Shown: positions 8,046 through 15,298 of the stretch, in pieces | Position numbering within the stretch: the stretch's first letter is position 1 | How the letters are laid out: each line of letters opens with the position of its first letter | NCBI RefSeq assembly: GCF_000526315.1 | Contig: NZ_JAFV01000001.1 | Coordinates: forward strand, 3,226,501-3,290,500 | Source of the DNA: Methylopila sp. 73B | GTDB taxonomy: Bacteria; Pseudomonadota; Alphaproteobacteria; Rhizobiales; Methylopilaceae | Length of the DNA stretch: 64,000 nt | Reading direction: 5' to 3' | Notes under the pieces: generated by a model | What the model was told of the DNA's origin: nothing | What the model saw: the letters and a program-made list of their open reading frames with translations, nothing else | Database searches by the model: none | Made by a program: the position numbers and the translations under genes

Positions 8046-8549
8046 TCAGCTCACGCGCTTGCGGCGCAGGCGGACCACGACGTCGACGCGGGCGATCTCC
8101 ATGCCGTCCGGAATTTCCGGCAGGCGGTCGACGGAGACGTGCGCGCCCGGGATGTCCATCAGGCGGTTGTCGTCTTCGACCAGGAAGTGGTGGTGCTCGG
8201 TGACGTTGGTGTCGAACCAGGTCTTGGAGCCGTCGACCGCGAGCTCGCGCAGCAGGCCGACTTCAGTGAACTGATGGAGCGTGTTGTAGACGGTGGCGAG
8301 CGACACCGGCACGCGGGCGCGCATCGCCTCCTCGTGCAGGATTTCGGCCGTCACGTGCCGGTCGCCCTTGGCGTAGAGCAGACGGCCGAGCGCGATGCGC
8401 TGGCGGGTGGGACGGAGGCCGGAGTCGCGCAGCAGACCACCAACGTCGCGCGCGACGCACAGGGACGGCCGCAGGCCGCAGTCGACCGAGCGATCGGCCG
8501 CGGCGGAGGAAGCGACGGGGGCGGCGGTGGTCGTGATCGGTTCGGCCAT
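8046..8549 (-). CDS. irr: Irr, Fur-family iron response regulator
   Basis: A 167-residue Fur-superfamily regulator. In rhizobia Irr represses haem and iron-use genes when iron is low and is destabilised by haem. The DNA-binding region (GLRPTRQRIALGRLLYA, about residues 44-61) and PVSLATVYNTLHQF recognition helix are clear. The HHHF motif at 119-122 is the second haem/metal-binding site typical of Irr. The N-terminal haem regulatory motif of Bradyrhizobium Irr (GCPWHD) aligns here with LCVARD at 30-35: the Cys is kept, the Pro and His are not. The gene is divergent from fabA across 240 bp, a conserved order in Hyphomicrobiales. Confidence 0.92.
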   Translation of the reverse strand: MAEPITTTAAPVASSAAADRSVDCGLRPSLCVARDVGGLLRDSGLRPTRQRIALGRLLYAKGDRHVTAEILHEEAMRARVPVSLATVYNTLHQFTEVGLLRELAVDGSKTWFDTNVTEHHHFLVEDDNRLMDIPGAHVSVDRLPEIPDGMEIARVDVVVRLRRKRVS

Positions 8550-8789
8550 CGTCGGTCTCGGGTACGCTCATGTTGAAGGCGGAGCCGAAGGGCGGCCGCG
8601 CCGGACAAGGACACGCGCGCAGCAATGCGCAGCGAAAGCATGCGTAATCGTACCGTGTCGCAACGCAGCGAGCAACCTCCTTCACTCGGAACGCTTTTCG
8701 CCGGTCCGACATGTGTGCTAGCTAAGCCGCGCTTCGCGCGCCGGACTTCTGGCGAACGCAATGATCCATAAGGACGCAGACGCAGTCAC
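8550..8789. promoter_or_regulatory. Divergent irr / fabA intergenic region
   Basis: These 240 bp must hold the promoters of irr (leftward) and fabA (rightward). I see no clear iron-control element of the TTTAGAA-N3-TTCTAAA type and no unambiguous sigma-70 hexamer pair. The stretch near 8640-8660 (CATGCGTAATCG) is the least GC-rich part. The call as a promoter region rests only on gene orientation. Confidence 0.45.
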
Positions 8790-9311
8790 ATGACCGAACG
8801 CAAGGCCAGCTACGAGTATGAAGACCTTCTGGCCTGCGGCCGCGGGGAGCTGTTTGGGGCGGGCAACGCCCAGCTTCCCCTACCGCCCATGCTGATGTTC
8901 GACCGCATCTCGGAGATTTCGGAGACCGGCGGCCCGCACGGCAAGGGCTTCGTCCGCGCCGAGCTCGACGTGACGCCGGACCTCTGGTTCTTCGACTGCC
9001 ACTTCAAGGGCGACCCGGTGATGCCGGGTTGCCTCGGCCTCGACGCGCTCTGGCAGATGACCGGATTCTTCCTTGGTTGGACCGGATCCTCGGGCCGAGG
9101 CCGCGCGCTGGGCACGGGCGAGATCAAGTTCACCGGCCAAGTGCTCCCGAGCGTCAAGAAGGTGGTCTACGGCGTCGACTTCAAGCGCGTCGTGCGCGGT
9201 CGCCTCGTGCTCGGCATCGCCGACGGCTGGCTTCAGGCCGACGGGCAGACCATCTATGAGGCGAAGGACCTGAAGGTCGGCCTGTTCAAGGCCGAGGCCG
9301 CCGCGGCCTGA
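8790..9311 (+). CDS. fabA: 3-hydroxydecanoyl-ACP dehydratase/isomerase
   Basis: FabA dehydrates beta-hydroxydecanoyl-ACP and isomerises trans-2- to cis-3-decenoyl-ACP, the entry step of anaerobic-type unsaturated fatty acid synthesis. The protein is 173 residues, the normal length. Catalytic His71 ([14 protein letters not shown]) and Asp85 ([10 protein letters not shown]) sit at the family's positions. It heads the fabA-fabB-fabI cluster, which makes it the dedicated unsaturation branch together with FabB. It is divergent from irr. Confidence 0.97.
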   Translation: MTERKASYEYEDLLACGRGELFGAGNAQLPLPPMLMFDRISEISETGGPHGKGFVRAELDVTPDLWFFDCHFKGDPVMPGCLGLDALWQMTGFFLGWTGSSGRGRALGTGEIKFTGQVLPSVKKVVYGVDFKRVVRGRLVLGIADGWLQADGQTIYEAKDLKVGLFKAEAAAA

Positions 9312-9427
9312 GCCGCGGAGGTCGCCTTTACCCCCCGGCGCCGCGACGCGGCGCGTCAACCTGATCCGGCCCGCGTCCCGCGCAAGATGCTGCGGACCCC
9401 GGGCCGTCACGGAACTGGAGGCTCCCC

Positions 9428-10639
9428 ATGAGGCGCGTCGTCGTCACCGGCATGGGTATCGTGTCGTCGATCGGAAACTCCACGCAGGAGGTCGTCGCCT
9501 CCCTGCGCGAAGCGAAATCCGGCATCACCCGCGCGGAGCAGTTCGCGGCCCATGGCTTCAAGTGCCAGGTTCAAGGCGCGCCGACGCTCGATCCGGCGGA
9601 GGTGGTCGACCGTCGCGCCATGCGCTTCCACGGCGGCGGCTCCGGCTGGAACCACGTCGCGATGGATCAGGCGATCCGGGATTCCGGGCTCGAGGAGAGC
9701 GACATCTCCAACGAGATGACCGGCATCATCATGGGCTCCGGCGGTCCCTCGACCAAGGTCGTCGTGGAGGCAGCGGACATCACCCGCGAGAAGGGCGGCC
9801 CGAAGCGCATCGGGCCCTTCGCCGTGCCGAAGGCGATGTCCTCAACGGCGTCCGCCACGCTCGCCACCTGGTTCAAGATCAAGGGCGTGAACTACTCGAT
9901 CTCCTCCGCCTGCGCGACGTCGAGCCACTGCATCGGCAACGCCGCGGAGATGATCCAGTACGGCAAGCAGGACGTGATGTTCGCCGGCGGCTGCGAGGAG
10001 CTGGACTGGACGCTGTCCGACATGTTCGACGCCATGGGCGCCATGTCGAGCAAGTTCAACGACACGCCCGCCACCGCCTCGCGCGCCTATGACAAGAACC
10101 GCGACGGCTTCGTCATCGCCGGCGGGGCCGGGGTGCTGGTGCTGGAGGAGTATGAGCGGGCCAAGGCGCGCGGCGCCAAGATCTACGCCGAACTCACCGG
10201 CTACGGCGCGACATCCGACGGCTACGACATGGTCGCCCCGTCGGGCGAAGGCGCGATGCGCTGCATGCGCCAAGCGATGAAGACCGCCCGGAACCCAATC
10301 GATTACGTCAACCCGCACGCCACCTCGACCCCTGTCGGCGACGCCAAGGAGATCGAGGCCCTGCGCGCGGTGTTCGGGGACAAGTGCCCGCCGATCTCCG
10401 GCACCAAGTCGCTCAGCGGCCATTCGCTCGGCGCGGCCGGCGTGCAGGAGGCGATCTACTCGCTGCTGATGATGCAGGGCGGCTTCATGGCCGAGAGCGC
10501 GCACATCGAGGAGCTCGATCCGGCTTTCGCCGACATGCCCATCCTGCGCGAGCGGACCGACAAGACGTTGAACGCCGTGATGTCGAACTCCTTCGGCTTC
10601 GGCGGCACCAACGCCACGCTGGTGTTCGAGCGGGTCTGA
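9428..10639 (+). CDS. fabB: Beta-ketoacyl-ACP synthase I
   Basis: A 403-residue KAS I enzyme that elongates acyl-ACPs, including the cis-3-decenoyl-ACP made by FabA. The catalytic triad is intact: Cys162 in SSACATSSH, His297 in [11 protein letters not shown] and His332 in [11 protein letters not shown], very close to the E. coli FabB positions. The start ATG follows GGAACTGGAGG with good spacing. It lies 116 bp after fabA. Pairing with FabA rather than FabZ identifies it as FabB and not FabF. Confidence 0.96.
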   Translation: MRRVVVTGMGIVSSIGNSTQEVVASLREAKSGITRAEQFAAHGFKCQVQGAPTLDPAEVVDRRAMRFHGGGSGWNHVAMDQAIRDSGLEESDISNEMTGIIMGSGGPSTKVVVEAADITREKGGPKRIGPFAVPKAMSSTASATLATWFKIKGVNYSISSACATSSHCIGNAAEMIQYGKQDVMFAGGCEELDWTLSDMFDAMGAMSSKFNDTPATASRAYDKNRDGFVIAGGAGVLVLEEYERAKARGAKIYAELTGYGATSDGYDMVAPSGEGAMRCMRQAMKTARNPIDYVNPHATSTPVGDAKEIEALRAVFGDKCPPISGTKSLSGHSLGAAGVQEAIYSLLMMQGGFMAESAHIEELDPAFADMPILRERTDKTLNAVMSNSFGFGGTNATLVFERV

Positions 10640-10654
10640 CCAGCTGGGCGCAAA

Positions 10655-10761
10655 GCGTCATCCCGGACGGCCGTCAGGCCGAGCCGGGATCGTCTTCAGA
10701 ACGAAGCGCCATGTCTGGGTGACGATCCCGGATCTCCGCTTCGCTACGTCCGGGATGACGC
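10655..10761. repeat. Nested palindromic intergenic repeat
   Basis: A 14-bp perfect inverted repeat (CGTCATCCCGGACG at 10656-10669, its complement at 10747-10760) encloses a second pair (GCCGGGATCGTC at 10683-10694 with GACGATCCCGGAT from 10721). The element would fold into a long two-storey hairpin in the fabB-fabI transcript. Related decayed pieces occur at 7943-7986 and 60249-60312, so it is a dispersed repeat family rather than a one-off terminator. Confidence 0.8.
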
Positions 10762-10798
10762 CCAGCGTCCGCCCGGCGCAAGCCTTCGGAGAACTTGA

Positions 10799-11638
10799 AT
10801 GGTCGCCGGACTTCTTTCAGGCAAGCGCGCCCTCGTCATGGGCGTCGCCAACGACCACTCCATCGCCTGGGGCTGCGCCAAGGCGCTGGCGCAAGCAGGA
10901 GCCGAGATCGCGTTCACCTATCAGGGCGACGCGCTGGGCAAGCGCGTGCGGCCGCTGGCGGAGAGCGTCGGTTCAGACCTCGTGCTGCCCTGCGACGTGG
11001 AGGACATCGCCTCCGTGGACGCGGTGTTCGCCGCGCTCAAAGAGCGCTGGGGCGGGCTCGATCTGCTGATCCACGCCATCGGCTTCTCCAACAAGAACGA
11101 GCTGAAGGGCCGCTACGCCGACACCACGCGCGAGAACTTCTCGCGCACCCTGGTGATCTCAGCTTTCTCCTTCACCGAGGTCGCGAAGCGCGCGGCCGAC
11201 ATGATGACGGATGGCGGGTCGATGATCACGCTGACCTACGGCGGCGCGACCCGCGTCATGCCGAACTACAACGTCATGGGCGTCGCCAAGGCCGCGCTGG
11301 AGGCCAGCGTGCGGTATCTGGCCGCCGACTACGGCCCGCAGGGGATCCGCGTCAACGCGATCTCCGCCGGCCCGGTCCGGACGCTTGCGGGCGCGGGCAT
11401 CTCGGACGCGCGGCTGATGTACGAGCACCAGCGCCGCCACGCGCCGCTGCGCCGCCCGATCACCATCGAGGACGTCGGCGGCGCCGCGCTCTATCTGCTC
11501 TCGGACCTGTCGTCGGGCGTCACCGGCGAGATCCACTTCGTGGACGCCGGCTACAACATCATCTCCATGCCGCGGCCCGAGAGCCTGAAGACCATCGTCG
11601 CGGCGGAAGACGCGGCGGAGAAGGCCGGCGTCGGCTGA
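10799..11638 (+). CDS. fabI: Enoyl-ACP reductase (NADH)
   Basis: FabI reduces trans-2-enoyl-ACP in the last step of each fatty acid elongation cycle. The 279-residue protein has the divergent-SDR cofactor motif GVANDHSIAWG (residues 15-25) and the FabI active site Tyr147, Tyr157 and Lys164 (YNVMGVAK), matching E. coli numbering within one residue. The C-terminus is about 15 residues longer than in E. coli. It is the third gene of the fab cluster, separated from fabB by a palindromic repeat. Confidence 0.96.
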   Translation: MVAGLLSGKRALVMGVANDHSIAWGCAKALAQAGAEIAFTYQGDALGKRVRPLAESVGSDLVLPCDVEDIASVDAVFAALKERWGGLDLLIHAIGFSNKNELKGRYADTTRENFSRTLVISAFSFTEVAKRAADMMTDGGSMITLTYGGATRVMPNYNVMGVAKAALEASVRYLAADYGPQGIRVNAISAGPVRTLAGAGISDARLMYEHQRRHAPLRRPITIEDVGGAALYLLSDLSSGVTGEIHFVDAGYNIISMPRPESLKTIVAAEDAAEKAGVG

Positions 11639-11701
11639 ACCCAGCAGGCTCAGCGATCGTCCGCCCCTGAGAACGAGCGAGAGCGCTTCGGAGCGATCCA
11701 C

Positions 11702-12961
11702 GTGAGCGACCACCCGTCCGACTTCGTTGCGCAGCGCACAGACGCCTACTTCGCCAAGACCGCCGAGATCGTCGCGGCCCATGGCGACGCGCGCGTCACC
11801 TACGCAGTGTTCCTGCGCGCGGACGCCGTCGTCGCGCTCGACCGGGCGATCGCCTTCCTGGAGGAGGTCTATCCCGCCGACGCCGCGATCCCGCTGGCGG
11901 TCGACCGACCGGCGCCGGAGGGCGCCGCGCTCGCGCCGGGCAAGCCGATGCTCTACGTCACTGGGTCGTTGGCCGCCCTGTCGCCGATCGAGACGCTGCT
12001 GCTGCAGCGGATCGGCTTCGCCTGCGTGTCGGCGTTCAACGCCTTCTCCATGGCGCTCGCGCTGCCGGACTGCGCCTTCCTCGCCATGGAGGCCCGCCAC
12101 ACCACCGGCGACGATATGCACCTCGCGTGCTCCTACGGCGCAAGCGTCGGGTCGCGCACTGCGCAGCTGATGGGCGCGAAGGGCTTCGTCGGGACCTCCA
12201 CCGACCTCGCGGCGCCGTTCTATGGAACGGCCCATGGGCTCGGCACCATGCCGCACTCGCTGATCGGCTACGCCAAGGCGCTGATGCTGAAGGACGGCCG
12301 CGACCCCACGGTGGAGAGCGCGACGCTGGAGGCCGCCAAGCTCTACGCCGCCCAGTTCCCCGACGAACCCGGCCTGACGGTGCTCGTCGACTACGACGGC
12401 CGCGAGGTGACCGACGCGCTCGCCGTCTGCCGGTGGTTCTACGCGCCCGGCGGCCCCGCTGAGGCGGGCAGGACGCTGAGCTTTCGGCTCGACACCCACG
12501 GCGGCCGCCACCTCGAAGGGCTCGACTGGGACGAGAGCGTCCGCACGCTCCTCAAATGGACCCACCGGCACACGCCCGGCGAGGTGGCGAAGCTCGCGCT
12601 GCAAGGCTTCGATCTGGCCGAACTCGACGGCCTGTCGGCCGACGAGATCCGCGACAAGGTCCTGTTCGGCACAGGCGTGACGGCGGCGGCCGTGATCTTC
12701 TTCCGCAAGGCGCTCGACGACGCCGGCTTCAAGAAGCCGAAGATCGTCGCCTCCTCAGGCTTCGACACGCTGAAATGCCGCGTGTTCGGCAATCTCTCGG
12801 CGCCGGTCGACGTGGTCGGCACCGGCTCGTTCCTGCCGTCCAAGCTCTCGCGCACCTACGCCACCGCCGACATCGTGCGCTACGAGCTGCCGAAGGCCGA
12901 GGGCGACTGGCGACGCTTCGACTTGGTGAAGGTCGGCCGCGAGTTTCTGAAGATCAGCTAA
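11702..12961 (+). CDS. pncB: Nicotinate phosphoribosyltransferase
   Basis: A 419-residue enzyme of NAD salvage that joins nicotinate and PRPP to give nicotinate mononucleotide. Recognisable segments are the N-terminal QRTDAYFAKT, EARHTTGDD, YGTAHGLGTMPHSLIGYA (the phosphorylated-His loop region of the family), VDYDG, SSGFD and VVGTGSF near the C-terminus. It begins with GTG. The nearest match is the class in which about 400 residues suffice; nicotinamide phosphoribosyltransferases have different loops. It follows fabI by 63 bp and could be read through from it, but there is no functional link. Confidence 0.87.
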   Translation: MSDHPSDFVAQRTDAYFAKTAEIVAAHGDARVTYAVFLRADAVVALDRAIAFLEEVYPADAAIPLAVDRPAPEGAALAPGKPMLYVTGSLAALSPIETLLLQRIGFACVSAFNAFSMALALPDCAFLAMEARHTTGDDMHLACSYGASVGSRTAQLMGAKGFVGTSTDLAAPFYGTAHGLGTMPHSLIGYAKALMLKDGRDPTVESATLEAAKLYAAQFPDEPGLTVLVDYDGREVTDALAVCRWFYAPGGPAEAGRTLSFRLDTHGGRHLEGLDWDESVRTLLKWTHRHTPGEVAKLALQGFDLAELDGLSADEIRDKVLFGTGVTAAAVIFFRKALDDAGFKKPKIVASSGFDTLKCRVFGNLSAPVDVVGTGSFLPSKLSRTYATADIVRYELPKAEGDWRRFDLVKVGREFLKIS

Positions 12962-13010
12962 GCCTCCTCCGGCGTGGACGCCGGCCTCCGGCCGTGGCTT
13001 GCTGCGGTTC

Positions 13011-13661
13011 ATGGACATCAGCAAGCCCGCCGCCCGCCTCGCCGAAAAGCTGAAGCCACAGGGCGACGCGCGCAAGCACACGCGGCTGGAGGACGCCGTC
13101 GCCTTCTGCATCGCGGTGCTGCTGATCGGTTTCGGACTTGCGCTGCTGCAGGCGGCCGGACTCGCCACCGGCGGGGTCGCCGGGATCGCGCTGATCCTGC
13201 ACTTCGCGCTGGGCTGGCCGACAGGCGTGCTGTTCCTGCTGGTCAATCTGCCGTTCTACGCGCTCGTCTACCGCACCATGGGGGCTGAGTTCACCCTGAA
13301 GACCCTGATCGTCAACGCGATGCTCGCGGGATTCGGGGCGCTCGCGCCGCACGTCTTCGCCCTGCAGTCGAAGAGCGGCGTGTTCGCGGCCCTCGCCGGC
13401 GGCGTGCTGCTCGGCATGGGCGTCCTCGCCCTGGCCCGGCACAGGGCGAGCGTCGGCGGCACGAGCGCGCTCGCGCTCTACGCCCAGGAGCGCGGCTGGC
13501 TGCGGGCCGGCCACGTCCAGGCCCTGACCGATTTCCTGGTGCTCGCGGCGGCCGCGACGGTGCTCGACCTCGAGCATCTGGCGCTCTCGGTGCTGAGCGC
13601 CCTGACGCTGAGCCTGGTGCTCGTCTTGAACCACAAGCCCGGGCGCTACGCAGGATTCTGA
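13011..13661 (+). CDS. YitT-type multi-pass membrane protein
   Basis: A 216-residue protein with five or six hydrophobic helices, of the YitT/DUF161 group. Diagnostic pieces are the glycine-rich GLATGGVAGIALILHF, GWPTGVLFLLVNLPFYAL and a VGGTSALALYAQ segment. No transport substrate or activity is established for the family. An upstream TTG at 12999 is in frame, but the ATG at 13011 is more likely. It lies 49 bp after the nicotinate phosphoribosyltransferase gene. Confidence 0.82.
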   Translation: MDISKPAARLAEKLKPQGDARKHTRLEDAVAFCIAVLLIGFGLALLQAAGLATGGVAGIALILHFALGWPTGVLFLLVNLPFYALVYRTMGAEFTLKTLIVNAMLAGFGALAPHVFALQSKSGVFAALAGGVLLGMGVLALARHRASVGGTSALALYAQERGWLRAGHVQALTDFLVLAAAATVLDLEHLALSVLSALTLSLVLVLNHKPGRYAGF

Positions 13662-13723
13662 CCGCGACGCAATTTTTTGCGAAGCGTCGGGATTAAACCC
13701 TCGACCGGCTCCGTAAACACATC

Positions 13724-14260
13724 ATGAAAACACCGAGGCGCGGGTTCGACGTGACAGGGGAGCTTGACCCCATGCGTCGCTACGCCCGGGCCTTGGCCGG
13801 TCCCCACGGCGATGCGGACGACTTGGTGCAGGAAGCGCTTGCGCGTGCGCTGGAACGGCGCGCGAGCTTCCGCTCCGACATGGCCCTTCGGCCCTGGCTC
13901 CTGGCGATCCTGCACAATGTGTTCGTGGACGGCGTGCGCCGCCGCCGCGCGGAGATGACCCGGCTCGAGGTGAGCGAGGCGGTGGCGGCCGCCCTCGACG
14001 CGCCGCAGGAGCACGCCGTGCGCCTCGCCGAGGTGCGCGTGCGCTTCGACGCCCTTCCCGAGGATCAGCGCGCGGCGCTGCACCTCGTGGCGATCGAGGG
14101 CCTTTCCTACCAGGACGCCGCGGCCGCGATCGGCGCGCCCATCGGCACATTGATGTCGCGGCTCGGCCGCGCGCGCGCCGCGCTGCGGGCGCCGGAGACC
14201 GTCCCGTCTTCGGGCCCCGCTCGCCTGCGGCTCGTTGGAGGTTCGGATGACCAGCGCTGA
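13724..14260 (+). CDS. ECF-family RNA polymerase sigma factor
   Basis: A 178-residue sigma factor with region 2 (MRRYARALAGPHGDADDLVQEALARAL, about residues 17-43; WLLAILHNVFVDGVRRRR) and region 4 (LPEDQRAALHLVAIEGLSYQDAAAAIGAPIGTLMSRLGRAR, about 108-148). It lacks regions 1 and 3, which defines the ECF group. The downstream gene starts inside its last codons and has the layout of an anti-sigma factor, so the pair is probably a membrane-sensed regulon switch. A 6-bp hairpin (CGACGC/GCGTCG) lies in the 62-bp leader. Target promoters cannot be deduced. Confidence 0.93.
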   Translation: MKTPRRGFDVTGELDPMRRYARALAGPHGDADDLVQEALARALERRASFRSDMALRPWLLAILHNVFVDGVRRRRAEMTRLEVSEAVAAALDAPQEHAVRLAEVRVRFDALPEDQRAALHLVAIEGLSYQDAAAAIGAPIGTLMSRLGRARAALRAPETVPSSGPARLRLVGGSDDQR

Positions 14261-15026
14261 CGACGACCAGATGTCCGAAATCGATCTCGACGCCTATGTT
14301 GACGACCAGTTGCCCGTGGGGCGGCGCATAGAGGTGGAGGGCCATCTGGCTCGCCATCCCGCCCTCGCCAGCCGGGTGATGGCCGATCTACGCTCGCGCG
14401 ATGAGCTGAGGCTCGCCTTTGCGAACGTCCCCGGCCCGACCGCCGGGTCGCTCGCAGCCGCTCGGCGCCTGCAGCGCGCCGCCTGGTTGGACACGCGGTT
14501 TTCCGGCTTCCGGCGCGCCGCAGCCATTCTGTTGCTGATCGGCGCGGGCTGGGTCGCGAACGAGCAGTTGGACAGTCTGCTCGTCAGCAAGGTCTCGGCG
14601 TCGACGCAGCCCCCGACCTTCGTGTCCGAAGCGGTGATGGCCCATCGCACCGCGCTGCTTCGCGGCGAGATGCGGTCACAGATCGAGGCGCCGGACTACG
14701 ATCCGGACGAGGTGCGGTCGGCGACCGCGATCATGATGCCGCGGCTGCCATCCGGCTGGAAGGCGCTCGACGTGCAGGTGTTTCCTTCGACGTATGGACC
14801 GAGCGTCCAAATGACGCTCGCGACCGAGCCCTTCGGAGTCCTTTCGCTCTACGCCTCCCGACCGGGCGACCGGCGCACGGAGCCCGCGACGATCGCACAG
14901 ACGGACGGCGCGACCGCCGCGTTCTGGCGCAAGGGCGAGGTCGGCTATGTCCTGGTGGCGAATCCCGGCGTGGACGCCAGCGGCCTCGTCGAGATCGCGG
15001 GCGATCTGGCGCGGCGGCGCAAATGA
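14247..15026 (+). CDS. Putative transmembrane anti-sigma factor without zinc cysteines
   Basis: A 259-residue protein that overlaps the sigma gene's end by 14 bp. An N-terminal helical domain (DLDAYVDDQLPVGRRIEVEGHLARHPALASRV) resembles anti-sigma ZAS domains, but where they carry HxxxCxxC this one has HLARHPALAS, so no zinc site. One transmembrane helix follows (AAAILLLIGAGWVANEQL, about residues 90-110), then a periplasmic domain of about 150 residues. The overlap and order point to control of the upstream sigma factor. The ATG at 14247 is preferred to an in-frame TTG at 14235. Confidence 0.85.
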   Translation: MTSADDDQMSEIDLDAYVDDQLPVGRRIEVEGHLARHPALASRVMADLRSRDELRLAFANVPGPTAGSLAAARRLQRAAWLDTRFSGFRRAAAILLLIGAGWVANEQLDSLLVSKVSASTQPPTFVSEAVMAHRTALLRGEMRSQIEAPDYDPDEVRSATAIMMPRLPSGWKALDVQVFPSTYGPSVQMTLATEPFGVLSLYASRPGDRRTEPATIAQTDGATAAFWRKGEVGYVLVANPGVDASGLVEIAGDLARRRK

Positions 15027-15292
15027 GGGGCGAAGTCGTCGTCCTTCGCCGCGCCGCGCCGACGCCGCAAACGGAGCGGTCGAGCCCCTGCAGGTCGCGC
15101 CTGCGCGACGCGCTGTGCGCGGGCCGCGTCGACGAGTTCATCGAGGAAACCATCGCCGAAACGGCGGCGCCGCGGCCGCGGGGCAACGTCGTCGGGCTGC
15201 TGCGCGCCATGGGCGGCCGCGTGCCTTCGCCGCTGTCCGCTCTCAGGCGGCTCTGTCCCCACGACGTCCGCCCCCGCAGCGCCGAAGACTAA
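15023..15292 (+). CDS. Small unknown protein coupled to the sigma/anti-sigma pair
   Basis: An 89-residue Arg-rich frame that starts with ATGA overlapping the anti-sigma stop codon by four bases, the classic sign of translational coupling. It has three cysteines (SPCRSRLRDALCAG and RRLCPHD), no signal peptide and no membrane helix. I recognise no family. The central helix-like stretch RVDEFIEETIAETAA is more acidic than a random frame would be. It ends 6 bp before the convergent histidine kinase gene. The gene is probable from position, not from homology. Confidence 0.55.
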   Translation: MRGEVVVLRRAAPTPQTERSSPCRSRLRDALCAGRVDEFIEETIAETAAPRPRGNVVGLLRAMGGRVPSPLSALRRLCPHDVRPRSAED

Positions 15293-15298
15293 GCGCGG

